From Diplonema japonicum (lineage: Eukaryota > Euglenozoa > Diplonemea > Diplonemida > Diplonemidae): a stretch of 64,000 nucleotides of DNA. Within the stretch, counting starts at the first letter, position 1. The number at the start of each line of letters is the position of its first letter. The notes under the pieces are model-generated. The model did not search any database. It saw nothing but the letters and a program-made list of their open reading frames with translations, and was not told where the DNA came from. The DNA is taken from positions 622,501 through 686,500 of the forward strand of contig OZ025666.1 in assembly GCA_964019335.1 (NCBI GenBank), read 5' to 3'. Positions 1 through 10,230 of this stretch are shown in pieces. The translations under genes and the position numbers were made by a program.

Positions 1-1326
1 GGCAAGCGTAGGAGGTCCCTCCTCCACCTTGTCGACTTGGCAGGCTCCGAGAACGCCAAGGCAGCAGGTTACTCCGACGACACTGCTCAGCGACAGGAAG
101 GCGGTGCCATCAATAAGTCCCTCCTGGCGCTCACCAACGTCATTAAAGGGCTTGCCGACAAGAAGACGCACATCAATTACCGCGACTCGAAGCTCACGCG
201 CATCTTGCAGAACTCCCTCGGTGGCTCTGCGCGGACATGCATCATATGCTGCATCACCGCCGCGAAGAAGTACTTCGCCGAGACCATGTCCACGATACAC
301 TTCGCGAACAGGGCTGGTGTTGTCTTCAACACAGTTAAGGTGAACGAGGTCGACGGTTCGAGGTCTGTGCCGTGGGACAGCTACTGCAAGATACTCGCCC
401 TATACAAGGAAGACCTGGAGATGGCACAGACACGCGAGCAGAAGGTATGCACCCACACGGCATAATTTCATACCCAACACACAGCTGATAAAACAAATGA
501 CGGCAGAGTGCGCCCAAGTGCTGCAGAACGCTCACAATGAGGCCATGAGGAACGAGGAGGTGCACCTCGAGATGGACTACCAAAGCCAGCAACACCTGAG
601 CTCGCTGAGAACGCAGCTTGCAACGTATGGTTCAGCACAAGGGGCATGAAAAACACTCACAGGATTCAGAAAGAGGCTGCTGAACAGAAGGCCAGCCTTG
701 AGAACGAGTTGGATTTTTTGAAGGGAAAACAGGAGGAGCTACAGCAAAAGGTTGCGGAGAAGGAAGGGGTGGTGGACAAGACTGGCGAGGTCGAGGCGTT
801 GAAAGAAGAGGCTAGTGAACTGGAGGAGAAGGTGAAGAAGAGTGAGAAGGAGATGAAGAAGCTGACGAGTGAATTGACAAAGGTTGAGAAACAAGCAGCT
901 GCTGTAGAAGGGAATCTGGAGAAGGTAAATAAGAAGCTGAAAGCAGCGGAGGAGAAGGCCGAGGAGCTGACAAGCGATGCGAAGTTGAAGGACGACTTGA
1001 TCGAGAAGCTGGAGTCGAAGACCATGGACATGGAGGTTGCTGCAGCGAAAGAGGAGACGCTAAGTGAAGAGAACAAGAAGCTGAGGCAGGAATGCGAAGA
1101 GAAAGCCGCCACCATCACCGGCCTCAAAAGGTCTGCTGAGGAAGCTGGCGCCCCTTCAAAGCGGTCCAAGACCACGCGTGCGGACATCACCAAGTTCTTG
1201 AAGACCAAACTCGAAATGGCCCCCCTTCGAGATCTATCCAACAGCCTTAATGAGTCGACCAGCACTATCAAGAAAGCTCCCCGCGTCTCAACTATGTTCA
1301 AGGACTTAAACATGTGGCCTGTGTGA
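1..1326 (+). CDS. Kinesin motor domain C-terminal half plus coiled coil (5' partial)
   Basis: The gene runs off the left edge. Exons are 1-444, 485-624 and 663-1326 (415 visible residues). The first exon holds the second half of a kinesin motor: switch II HLVDLAGSE, then the GGAINKSLLALTNVI helix and YRDSKLTRILQNSLGG, which closes the microtubule-binding face. This motif set most resembles kinesin-7 (CENP-E) and related classes, but the subclass is not certain. A long charged coiled coil follows, rich in KxEEL heptads, and the basic tail contains KRSKTTR. Introns of 40 nt (445-484) and 38 nt (625-662) are inferred because removing them joins open frames through the coiled coil; the ORF otherwise stops in the first intron. 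The expected product is an ATP-driven microtubule motor with a dimerising stalk. The neck and cargo region look short, so the tail may be complete. Confidence 0.9.
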
Positions 1327-1793
1327 GGGACAAAAGGATCAATTTTTACTATTTTTGTTTATTTTTGTAAGAAACCACGTTTTTAAAGAGATTTATTTAT
1401 AGACCCTCAATTGTTAATACAAACTTTTATTAACCCCCCAGACGAGGAAGAGGAGGTCTGTTGCTTTCCTCTGGCAAAAGGGCGTTATTGTTTCGCCTGC
1501 CTCTTCGTAAAATAATAGCATGTACTAAACCGTTGTTTGAGGGGGTTAAGAAAGATTTATTGTCAACGACTTAAAACCCCCCTTTAGATACCCCCCTCCC
1601 CCCCGTCCTGTTCCCCTTCTTTCCCATTCTTCCTTGAAAACAAAAAAGAAAAGAAGGAGAAAGAAGGGGGGGGAGACGTATTTGTTTTTATCCCCCCCCC
1701 CTCTCCCTTTCTTGTTCTAGAGCCGTATTTAAACTGACCTTGTTCTCCGTTAAAACGCAGTGGTAGAACAAACTGACAGGCAGGTTTTGGAAA
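1327..1793. other. Spacer with T, C and G tracts
   Basis: No coding region is visible. The stretch holds short homopolymer tracts, including T-rich, C-rich and A/G-rich runs around 1580-1700. A pyrimidine-rich stretch ends in CAG at 1781-1783, ten bases before the next ATG, and could be a splice acceptor for that gene. Confidence 0.7.
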
Positions 1794-3425
1794 ATGGCGA
1801 CAAACCAGCTAGCATTGAAGATAGTGAGGGTGTGCGGTGTGCCCTGCGGCAACAGGTGCAGTGTGGAGTATCTCGTGGGGGCCGAGGAAAGAGCCGAGTC
1901 TGGGGACTTTGTCGCCAATGAGAAAGGCGAGGCAGTCCTGAACTGGGAGATCACTGTCGACGTCAAAGAGGAGGCCGCGAACTCGCTGAGGCTGAAGGTG
2001 AAGTACGGCTTGAAGGAAATACCAATGTGCATCTCATTAGAGAAGTTTATCAAAGCAGAGACAAAGGCTAAATGCAAGTTCGACAGCAAGGACAAGTCAG
2101 TGGCGGTGGTGATCTCTGGAAGGTGTGCGGTGCTGCCGCCGTCCTTCTGGGAGACCCTCCTCCCCGGCAAGGAAACAGCTACCCCTCGAGAAGTCTGTCT
2201 TGCCCTTCAGCATCACGAAGGCTTCATCCAATCCCTCAGGTCGTCCTGCGGCATTGCTCCTAACCCTCGCATCTGGAAGTGGGTCCATAGCACCATCCAT
2301 GACACCTTCCCCGAGTCCATTGAGAAGGGCACCTTCACCATGTCGTCGCTCATCAACCATCTCAAACAGGTTCTTGCTAAAGAGCAGACTGACAAGCACC
2401 CGACACGGCGCATGACCATCATCATCCAAGCAGAGGACGGATCAGCACACCCACTGGACGTGATGCCTGCCACCTTCCTCTCTGAAGTAATGGAAAAGTG
2501 CTACACGCACCTCAAGCTAGACACCGACAACATAGCCTTCAGGTACAACGGGCGACTTTTGATGGACGTGTCCCACACTGTAGAGGGTGTGGGGATCACA
2601 GATGGCAGCACGTTAAACATGTGCTTCCACCTGAGGGATGTGGAAGCAGTGCTGAAAAAGGTTGCTGCGCTGCAGGTTGAGAAGCAAACATGTGACTATG
2701 AAAACAGTAGCTTAAGGAGTGATGTTGAGAAGATGCGGCAGGCAGTTGGAGAACTACAGGCTGAAGTGGAGGCTTGCAGAGAGCAGCTGACGCAAGAGGA
2801 GGTGATCGAGGATTCTGTAGACCCGGATGGAATGACAACGATGAATGTGCTGCTGAAGGAGGTGGACATAGAGAGGACGCGGCACGACTTGGCGTACAGG
2901 TCGGAGATGCTGCAGATCGACTACGAGTCGAAGAGGGATGAGCTGAGGCACAGGGAGAATCAGAACAAACTGTTGAGACAGCATTTGATGTATTTAAACG
3001 AAAGTGCTAACAAGCAACTTGAGCCGTGGAAGGAGATTAAGGAAGAGCTGAACTGCGTGTCAGAGAAGATGGAGGAGGTGGACGAGATGCTTGGGATAGA
3101 GCAGTACGAGGTCGAAGTGGGCCCCGATGGCTTCATAGGTATCGAACTGGGTGAGAGTCCTGGCGGCAGCATATCTGTCCTGGACGTAGATGAGGACAGC
3201 CCAGCAGACCTTGCTGGTGTCATTGTGGGCGCAACTCTCTACTCATACGACGGGCACTCCGTCCGCTCCCTTGCTGACCTTGAGCGCGCGATGGATGACT
3301 TCGCCACAAAGCAAACCGGCACCCTAGTCATCGAGACGGGTGCGCCCTCTAAGGACGACTATGAGCGTGTCCTTAGTCTCCACGATCCACAACCCAAGCC
3401 CGAGAAGTCGTGCCTTGTTATGTAA
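1794..3425 (+). CDS. Ubiquitin/SUMO-like, coiled-coil and PDZ protein with CaaX box
   Basis: This is a single exon of 543 residues. Residues 1-110 look like a beta-rich, possibly C2-like, domain. Residues about 207-282 have a ubiquitin/SUMO-like pattern: it starts MTIIIQAEDG, has a central FRYNGRLL and ends GITDGSTLNMCF. Residues about 284-425 are a charged coiled coil. Residues about 440-516 look like a PDZ domain: GFIGIELGE in the carboxylate-binding position, then SPADLAGVIVGATLYSYDG. The last four residues are CLVM, a CaaX box whose final Met favours farnesylation. The Ubl has no C-terminal Gly-Gly and is internal, so it is probably an interaction module. I infer a membrane-tethered scaffold. 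I know of no named family with this domain order. The ATG follows a CAG at 1781-1783. Confidence 0.8.
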   Translation: MATNQLALKIVRVCGVPCGNRCSVEYLVGAEERAESGDFVANEKGEAVLNWEITVDVKEEAANSLRLKVKYGLKEIPMCISLEKFIKAETKAKCKFDSKDKSVAVVISGRCAVLPPSFWETLLPGKETATPREVCLALQHHEGFIQSLRSSCGIAPNPRIWKWVHSTIHDTFPESIEKGTFTMSSLINHLKQVLAKEQTDKHPTRRMTIIIQAEDGSAHPLDVMPATFLSEVMEKCYTHLKLDTDNIAFRYNGRLLMDVSHTVEGVGITDGSTLNMCFHLRDVEAVLKKVAALQVEKQTCDYENSSLRSDVEKMRQAVGELQAEVEACREQLTQEEVIEDSVDPDGMTTMNVLLKEVDIERTRHDLAYRSEMLQIDYESKRDELRHRENQNKLLRQHLMYLNESANKQLEPWKEIKEELNCVSEKMEEVDEMLGIEQYEVEVGPDGFIGIELGESPGGSISVLDVDEDSPADLAGVIVGATLYSYDGHSVRSLADLERAMDDFATKQTGTLVIETGAPSKDDYERVLSLHDPQPKPEKSCLVM

Positions 3426-3549
3426 CTTATGATCGCTCATTTACATGAGCAGACTATTCTCGTCTTTGTTCGCATCGCATGGTTCAGTCTTTGAGAAGAT
3501 TCACTCACACAGGAGATGCAACAAAAGTGCTAAAAAGAAACGGAAAATA

Positions 3550-5472
3550 ATGCCGCCTAAAGTGCAATGGGTGATGGGCCCTGGCGGGAAGCTGGTGGAG
3601 AGAAGTAGACCGATAAGTAGGTCTCCGTCAGCCAGCAGTGCCGAAAGGTTGACGGACGGCCTTACGTCGTTCGCACCTGCAGCGGTGAGAGGGGCGAAAA
3701 TTGATAAGACCCGAAAGACTAAAAACGCTTGGGATACTGATATAGCGAGGAAAAGGCGGCTGAACGAAGCTCATCAAGAAAACGTGAAGAGGGCAAGATC
3801 GGATAGTGTGAGCAGTGTGAGGAGCTCTGAGGCGGGTAGCCGCTCGCCATCCCCTGCGCCTCGTAGTCCTGCACCCCGTGGCCTCAGCCCATCGTCTGCA
3901 CGAGGACAAACACCTGACCAGATCAAAGGTCTGGACTTTACCACGGTCGATGCTATGAAGAAAAGGAACGCGTCAAAATTCGAGCAACGCGAGCTGAATA
4001 AGAAGAGCAGGATGAGACCAGATGCCGGTGAGACACCAGAGGAAGGTTCGACGATAGTGCAACCGAAGAGCATGGCAGAAATAAACAGGGAAAGGAGGGA
4101 ACGTGAGGAAACAGCTTCCAAGGAAGCCCTGATGCCGCCGATTCTAAAGTGCCTACCAGGCGGGGCAGGGAACAACGTCTCGATGCCTGCAGAGGTTAAG
4201 GCAGCGTTGAAGGAGCTGAAGCCAGAAAACTACTTCGAACTCCGCAGCCCGATGAAGAACGGTAAGATGAGGAAGATGGTAGTGAGGGTAGGCGACTACA
4301 CCGCACCTTCAGGGATGATTGTGATCCCTCAGCACGCAATGCGAGGCTTCCTCGACGTGAAGGAGCAGACCGACCTATTCATCAAGGAGGTCAGCATTCC
4401 TGTCTGCGAGCGTGTTACCTTCGAGGTGTCAGGCGCTGTGTCTGAACGCGAGGAAGAGCATCGCAGTAAACTACGCAAGCTCCTTGAGAACTATGGCTGT
4501 CTGAACCGAGACGAAGTGCTCGTTTTAGATAAGATGCGCTTCAAAGTAGTTGATCTTGCTCCTGAGAAGTCTGTTGGTGCGACGCCTGTCAAGGCCATCA
4601 AGTTTAGGGTATGCTGGATTTTGCTTCATTCTTAATCATCACACAGGTAAAGGCTGACAAGAGGGTACCAGAAATAAAGGTGAGTTCCGCGAAGAGAGCG
4701 AAGCACAGCGTCAAGGAGGGAATGGTGCGTGTTGTGGCATCAGGTGCTGGGAGGCTAAGGCTGTGCGCATTGGATGCAAACGGAGATAAGGCCACCTCGA
4801 GGCTATATGTGAATATGGGTGACGAGAAGCCCTCCATGCAGCAGTACAAGTGGGGAGGCTACCCTGAGCTGGAGTGCGACTTCAAGGGGATAACAATGTT
4901 CAACGTTCTAGTAGTGGGTGGGTCCTGTGTGCTGCATGCTGCTGTGCTAAGTGTGCAAGAGGTTCAGGTCCCCGACGAAGAGGTCTCCCTATCAGGGCAC
5001 TCCAAGGCCATCTTGTCGTACTACCAAAAGGAGAACAGAGTGCCCTCCCCTGAAGAGGTGCAAAACCGCTCCCCCGGGATCGACATCACCAAACTCACGT
5101 GTCTTGAAAAGCTGCTCACGATAACCGCCGACCCGAAGCAACGGAATTGTTACACCCCACCCCATGCTGACAGATGGGGTTCTGTGTTGAACCAAACCGA
5201 AGCTTTGCGGTCTTTCCCTTGCTGGCTGCGCGTGTCATTGGTATGTGAGAATCCATGAAATACAATAAGATAAAACACAGCTTCTGCAGCAAAAAGAAGT
5301 CAGTGCCGCATGCCTGGAAGACCTGAGCGACTCTCTTAATACCCCGGAGGGCGAGACCATCCTCATCCATATCTTCACAGCTCTAGCTTCCCCGGATCTC
5401 CGCGTGCAACAGCCCGCTATTCAGATCCTTCGCCTTTTTAGAGAGCCTCGCGAGGTCATATCTATTGACTGA
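3550..5472 (+). CDS. SR-rich protein with UFD1-like double-psi barrel domain
   Basis: Exons are 3550-4608, 4647-5240 and 5281-5472 (614 residues), with introns of 38 and 40 nt, GTATG donors and ACACAG acceptors. The start chosen is MPPKVQW; in-frame codons upstream belong to the leader. Residues about 20-130 are basic and Ser/Arg/Pro-rich (RSPSASS, SPSPAPRSP), a nuclear-type low-complexity region. Residues about 235-355 match the UFD1 N-domain pattern: SGMIVIPQHAMRGFL, VSIPVCERVTF, a helix ending LENYGCLNRDEVL, then MRFKVVDLAPEKSV. In UFD1 this fold binds ubiquitin and Cdc48/p97. The C-terminal third contains a second beta-rich segment and a short helical repeat and is not recognised. The gene may be a Cdc48-linked nuclear cofactor or an unrelated user of the same fold. 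The domain call rests on motif reading only. Confidence 0.65.
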
Positions 5473-5535
5473 ATCTTTAGTTTTGGTCGCTTTTACGAAG
5501 AGTGTTCTATTTCTTTCCCAGGAGGGGCGCCTTCA

Positions 5536-8379
5536 ATGGAAGCGTTGCGGAGTGTCATAGGTGGCGGCAAGAAGAAGGAGGACAAGCCTCAGCAAAAGAA
5601 GCTGCAAGTAAAGGAAGACTATGAGAAGATCACGGCGATTTCAATACCCAAGTTTAACATGACACGATCTGGGCATGTTGATTACTTGGTGGAGGTCAGG
5701 AAAGGAGGCACGTCTTGGCAGGTGAAGAGAAGGTACACTCAATTTAAAAAGTTGCATGCGGACCTCACATCCCTGTGCCCCATGACCACGCCTTACCACT
5801 GTGAGTACGGAGTAGTGCCGGTGCTGTGCGGCAGTTCCTGGACGGAAGTCACAAATCAATCGGTTGAACTAATAACAAAACGGAAGAATTTTCTAGAGAT
5901 ATATCTTGAGCAGCTTTTGGTGTGCAGGAACAGGTTCTACCAGGCGAGGACTGCGCTGTACTCTTTCCTTCACGATGATGAGTTGCCGCTGTCGTCTCGC
6001 CCAGGTACCACACCGCTTCCCGGTCTTGGCGCAAGTGGTGGTCAAATACAAGAGTCCCCCCCTACACATCAGCAAACACAATCGCAGCCGATCCCGCAGC
6101 CACAGTCGCAGCCTACCCCACAGCACTCTCAGCAGCAATCTCAGCCCTCTTTGCTGGCCGTTAGCGATGCCATGACTGTCCCCGTACCCAAGGGCGACGA
6201 CGCCCTGCAGGCATCGTGTCCCTCTGTCCCGGGACCTTCTTTCCTAAACCTGCTGCAACCTGAGAACGGGAACAGCAGCCCAGACGACACACCAAACGTG
6301 ACACCTAGGTACGAGGGCAAGCAGGCGTGCTCAAAGTGCGGCAAGATTGAGCCTATTATGGACATTGAAGCATGGGAGAAGGAAGGGATCTGCGATGTGT
6401 GCGACGAGACAGTGCGGTGGGAGATACAGAACGAGGACGAGAGGGAGGAGAAGGATGTCCTTGCCGTCAAACGGCCACAATGGGCGAACAGCACCACTTG
6501 CGGCCTGTGCAATGGAAAGTTCTCGTTCTTCTTGCGAAAGCACCACTGCAGAAAGTGCGGAGGCATATTCTGTGGTTACTGCTCGTCGTACACTCACAAG
6601 CTGCCGGAGCTGAAGTATGAGAACGAGGTGCGTGTGTGCAAAACATGCAAAGAGGTTCTCATCAATGTTGTGGCGGTGAGCTCCGCTAGCACTCCTAGCC
6701 ACCAGGAGGAGTCCAGCGATGACGCCACCGAAGCTGCGGACGACCAGTCGAACTTCAAAGCTGACGATTTCGAGCTAATCACAACACTAGGGAAGGGGAC
6801 CTTCGGGAAGGTGATGAAGGTGCGTCATCGCGTGACCGGTGTAGTGTACGCCATGAAGGTGTTGTCCAAGACAGTGGTGCACAAGAGGCGGATGGTCGAT
6901 TACATAAGAGAAGAGAAAAACATTTTAGCCTCCGTGAAGCACCCCTTCATTGTGCCCCTCTACGACGCCTTCCAGACTGACCACAACCTCTACCTGCTGC
7001 TAGAGTTCCTCCCGGGTGGTGAGCTGTACAGCCACATTTACTCCCAGGGAAGGTTCGGTGAGGTTGACGCTAGGTTCTACATTGCAGAGATGGTGCTGGC
7101 TGTGGGCTACCTGCACTCGCACGACATAGTGCACAGGGACATCAAACCTGAGAACATTGTGCTCGACAGGAATGGCCACGCCAAGCTGACAGACTTTGGG
7201 TTGGCGAAGGCAGGGTTCTCAAGGGCCATCAGGAGGTCGTTTGTGGGCTCAGCAGAGTACCTCGCGCCGGAAACCGTGCGAGGCGACCCGCAGACGAAGG
7301 CGGTGGACTGGTGGTCGGTAGGCGTCCTGCTGTACGAGATGCTGTCGGGGTGCGCACCTTACAACGGCACCAACAACAACGACGTTTACAACCAGATCCA
7401 ATACAAGGAGTTGAAGTACACGCACCTCAAGTCGGATAAGTCGAAAGGCATTCTAAAGAAGCTACTAATGCGTGACATACGCAAGAGGTACACAGACGCC
7501 GAGGAGGTCATGCGAGACGAGTTCTTCGAGTCCATCAACTGGGAACTGTTGTACCAGAGAAAGGTGAAGCCGCCTTTCGTACCCGATTTGGAGCACAACG
7601 ACACGAAGTACTTCAGCAGGGAGTTCACGCACGAGTGGGCAGTGATAGAGGGCGAGCGGGCGGGGAAGGGAACGATCGACATGCTGAGCAACAAGTTCGA
7701 CAACTTCCCAGGAGCCGCAACGCGGAGAGAATCACCACCTCCAATGGCCATCAACATCCCGAAACCACCGTCGCTGACAGAAATGGTGGAAGGCGACTGT
7801 CTGCAACCCGGCGACAGTGTCATGGGCGGCACCGACATGTCGGCAGCAGAAGCAAAGAGCACCTTCGTTGGTGTATGGTACTTGAGGTCGGTGGAGCTCA
7901 TTGCGGAAAGCGGGAAGATCTCGTACCCATGGGGCTCCGATGTTGTGGGGCAGGCAGTGTATTCGGCGAACGGACAATTCTCGCTGCAGTGCACGATGAC
8001 AAGGAACGCACGCACAACGTTCAAGGATGATGGGTACACAAAGGTGACACGTGATGAGATGGCTGAGGCGTACCTGAGCTACGTGGCGTCCTTTGGGGTG
8101 TACACCTACGAAGATGGCGACAAGTACATCACACACCACTGCATAGGCTCTCTCGTCCCCAACTGGGCCGAGGCCGAGCAGAAGCGTTACTTCAGGTTCA
8201 TTGACAGCAATGGATCCCTCGATCGGGACAGCCTCGTCCTCGCCACAGGGTCACTCGGTATCGATGGGATGTCAGCCAGAACTGTGATGAAGTTTCAACG
8301 ACTGTCTGACAGCCCCGCCCTCCCTGGCTTCATGCGCGAGAAGGTGGCCGCTCGCCGCCCCGACACAGTCGATACATGA
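5536..8379 (+). CDS. PX-FYVE-AGC protein kinase with C-terminal lipocalin-like domain
   Basis: This is a single exon of 947 residues. Residues about 30-150 form a PX domain: RRYTQFKKLHADL, then KRKNFLEIYLEQLL. A Gln/Pro-rich linker follows. Residues about 312-375 form a FYVE finger with the RKHHCRKCGGIFC signature and eight Cys ligands. Residues about 411-665 are a complete AGC kinase: GKGTFGKV loop, AMKVL lysine, HRDIKPEN, DFGLAKA, and activation segment GSAEYLAPE. The C-tail ends NKFDNFPG, a hydrophobic motif with no Ser/Thr after the second Phe. Residues about 775-930 match the lipocalin-like family (PF13924 type): FVGVWYLRSVEL, YPWGSDVVGQAVY, FGVYTYEDGDKY, THHCIGSLVPNW. The expected product is an active, phosphoinositide-recruited Ser/Thr kinase on endosomal membranes. 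The lipocalin-like tail may bind a small hydrophobic ligand. I know of no kinase family with this tail. Confidence 0.92.
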   Translation: MEALRSVIGGGKKKEDKPQQKKLQVKEDYEKITAISIPKFNMTRSGHVDYLVEVRKGGTSWQVKRRYTQFKKLHADLTSLCPMTTPYHCEYGVVPVLCGSSWTEVTNQSVELITKRKNFLEIYLEQLLVCRNRFYQARTALYSFLHDDELPLSSRPGTTPLPGLGASGGQIQESPPTHQQTQSQPIPQPQSQPTPQHSQQQSQPSLLAVSDAMTVPVPKGDDALQASCPSVPGPSFLNLLQPENGNSSPDDTPNVTPRYEGKQACSKCGKIEPIMDIEAWEKEGICDVCDETVRWEIQNEDEREEKDVLAVKRPQWANSTTCGLCNGKFSFFLRKHHCRKCGGIFCGYCSSYTHKLPELKYENEVRVCKTCKEVLINVVAVSSASTPSHQEESSDDATEAADDQSNFKADDFELITTLGKGTFGKVMKVRHRVTGVVYAMKVLSKTVVHKRRMVDYIREEKNILASVKHPFIVPLYDAFQTDHNLYLLLEFLPGGELYSHIYSQGRFGEVDARFYIAEMVLAVGYLHSHDIVHRDIKPENIVLDRNGHAKLTDFGLAKAGFSRAIRRSFVGSAEYLAPETVRGDPQTKAVDWWSVGVLLYEMLSGCAPYNGTNNNDVYNQIQYKELKYTHLKSDKSKGILKKLLMRDIRKRYTDAEEVMRDEFFESINWELLYQRKVKPPFVPDLEHNDTKYFSREFTHEWAVIEGERAGKGTIDMLSNKFDNFPGAATRRESPPPMAINIPKPPSLTEMVEGDCLQPGDSVMGGTDMSAAEAKSTFVGVWYLRSVELIAESGKISYPWGSDVVGQAVYSANGQFSLQCTMTRNARTTFKDDGYTKVTRDEMAEAYLSYVASFGVYTYEDGDKYITHHCIGSLVPNWAEAEQKRYFRFIDSNGSLDRDSLVLATGSLGIDGMSARTVMKFQRLSDSPALPGFMREKVAARRPDTVDT

Positions 8380-9081
8380 GATGAGGATTCTTTTTAATGT
8401 ATAAAAAGGGCTACTTACCACCCCACATTTAGTTTTTTTTTGTTTTTTGTTTCAGTCGCTTTTCACCATTTCTTTTTAGATTTTTTTTTCTTTCACTGCT
8501 AGACAAGGTGCTGCATGCGGTACCTGTTTTTTTGGGGGAAAGACATTATGTCGATTATCTCTTTTTTTTTTTTTTTTTTTTTTTTTGAAGCGATAGAGAA
8601 AAGAAAAGTTATGATCCTGAGATCACTTAGGGGAGAGAAAAGGGTGTTACCCTGTTGAGGAGTGTTTTTTGTTTTTTTGTTTTTTGCAATATCAATAGTT
8701 GTGTTTAATATGAAAAGAAGAGCTTGTGTCGAAAGAAAGAAGAATGGAAGAAGAGAAGAGACGCCCCTCCTTCCCCCCGAATTCTTTTGGTTTCACTGCA
8801 AATGAAGGAATTCGTCAGGAGAAAGAAAGGATGAAAAAAAGAAAAAAAAGTAAAAACAATGAATGAAAAGAAAAGGATTTCCTTTCCCGCCAAACCCCCC
8901 TTTTTTTTCTGCAAGAACGAGTCTTTGACTTAGTTTAAAAACAAAAAGGGGTGAAAACGTTGATCACTATGCTTTTGGTCCCCCCCCCCCCCCCCCCGTC
9001 TTTTCTTTAAATACCCCCCTCTCATCCTGTTATTTTTTTCAAAAGAGATATTAAAAAGTCTTTACCACCCTCCCCACTAGA
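8380..9081. other. Homopolymer-rich spacer
   Basis: Nothing coding is seen. It carries long T tracts (for example 8562-8586), a C tract near 8981-8997 and A/G-rich stretches. The last bases are pyrimidine-rich and end in TAG two bases before the next ATG, a plausible splice acceptor. Confidence 0.75.
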
Positions 9082-10206
9082 ATGAACGACATTACACGTG
9101 ATGTTCTGTGTGAAATATTGACATGGGCAGGCATTGAGGGGCTAAGTGCAACAGGAGTCAGCAACACCTGGAGAAATGCAGGTAAGCTAGCCTTTGCAGA
9201 GGAGCTAGCTTGGATCGATAAGGAAAAGGAGGTTATTTCCTCGACATTGGAGGAAGATCAGAGGCCACTGCATTTATTTGTGGAAACCGAGGGGCGTTTC
9301 CAAGGCGAAGGCAGCCTTGCGGTACAAAAGGGCGCTGACACGGTGCAGATCCTGAACCCGGACAACACATCAGAATTAAGGATACCCCAGTCGTGCTTGT
9401 GGTACTCGGTAAGCTGCAGACGATTTCTTTACATAGACTGGGTGGACCGCCCGGGTTTTTTCGTGACCACGATACCAAACGGAAGCAGAAAAACGCTTCT
9501 TGAGGAGCTTGACCCGGTTAGGGAGGACGAGACATTGTTCGCAGCACATCACACCCACACGGGAGGTGTCTTTCTTCGTGTTGATTCCCGTATCACATGT
9601 ATCTTGAACAACAGGACCACGGTCTATAACTACAGCCCGCCTGCTATGTTGCTATGGAAGGAGCTCGAGACCTGTTGCTACGTCTCCGCCACAAGTACCA
9701 TCATTATCATGGGGGAGTCATGTTGTGTGGAGATGGACGTAAGCGATCCTCTTGCGCTGGTGCAGCTTCCCTCCCTGCATTATGGGGCGACTCCTGACGG
9801 GGCGGTTGTCCTTCGTACTAGAAACAGTTCCTTGCAGCATAGTATCCTTTACAAGAAGGGTGAGGTCTTTGCGTCTTTGACACCTGATAGGTTGCGTGCG
9901 ATACACCAGGCGCCACCGACCACAAGCTTCTTCTTCGAAGACATTGTTCTGTCATCCTCCACCGTTGCTGTCTTAGTCACCCCACTCGGGCCCGTTCCGC
10001 CTGCTTCCATTGCCCTCTTCTCCCTTCGCCATGCTGTTTTTTTAACTTGCATCCCTTTCGCGTCACTAGACATCCCCACACCTGCCCTGTCGCAGCAGGG
10101 TTACGCCATCAAGCTTGCTAGGTTTCAGGGGAGGCCTTCAGTTACAGTGCTTCTTCCCTCTGAGCTGGGTACCTGCTTTATTACGATAGCTACTCGTTCT
10201 TCATAA
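9082..10206 (+). CDS. F-box-like protein, C-terminal part uncharacterised
   Basis: This is one exon of 374 residues. The first 45 residues have F-box spacing: DITRDVLCEILTWAG, then LSATGVSNTWRNAG. Such domains normally bind Skp1 in SCF ubiquitin ligases. The rest alternates short hydrophobic strands (LFVETEGRF, TVQILNP, WYSVSCRRFLYIDW), suggesting a beta-propeller-like substrate-binding part, but no WD or kelch signature is clear. Only 24 bases separate its stop from the next ATG, which is hard to fit with an independent promoter for the downstream transporter. The F-box call is tentative; a plain beta-propeller protein is the alternative. Confidence 0.6.
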   Translation: MNDITRDVLCEILTWAGIEGLSATGVSNTWRNAGKLAFAEELAWIDKEKEVISSTLEEDQRPLHLFVETEGRFQGEGSLAVQKGADTVQILNPDNTSELRIPQSCLWYSVSCRRFLYIDWVDRPGFFVTTIPNGSRKTLLEELDPVREDETLFAAHHTHTGGVFLRVDSRITCILNNRTTVYNYSPPAMLLWKELETCCYVSATSTIIIMGESCCVEMDVSDPLALVQLPSLHYGATPDGAVVLRTRNSSLQHSILYKKGEVFASLTPDRLRAIHQAPPTTSFFFEDIVLSSSTVAVLVTPLGPVPPASIALFSLRHAVFLTCIPFASLDIPTPALSQQGYAIKLARFQGRPSVTVLLPSELGTCFITIATRSS

Positions 10207-10230
10207 CAAGGCAACAATTTAAAGGTAAAA

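Noticed and set aside
666-1313. 215-residue minus-strand open frame opposite the kinesin stalk
   Set aside because: Ser/Phe-rich complement of a Glu/Lys-rich coiled coil; typical shadow.
5790-5830. Possible GTGAGT...GGCAG intron inside the PX domain
   Set aside because: Removing it shifts the frame into an early stop; the unspliced frame gives a normal PX and FYVE kinase.
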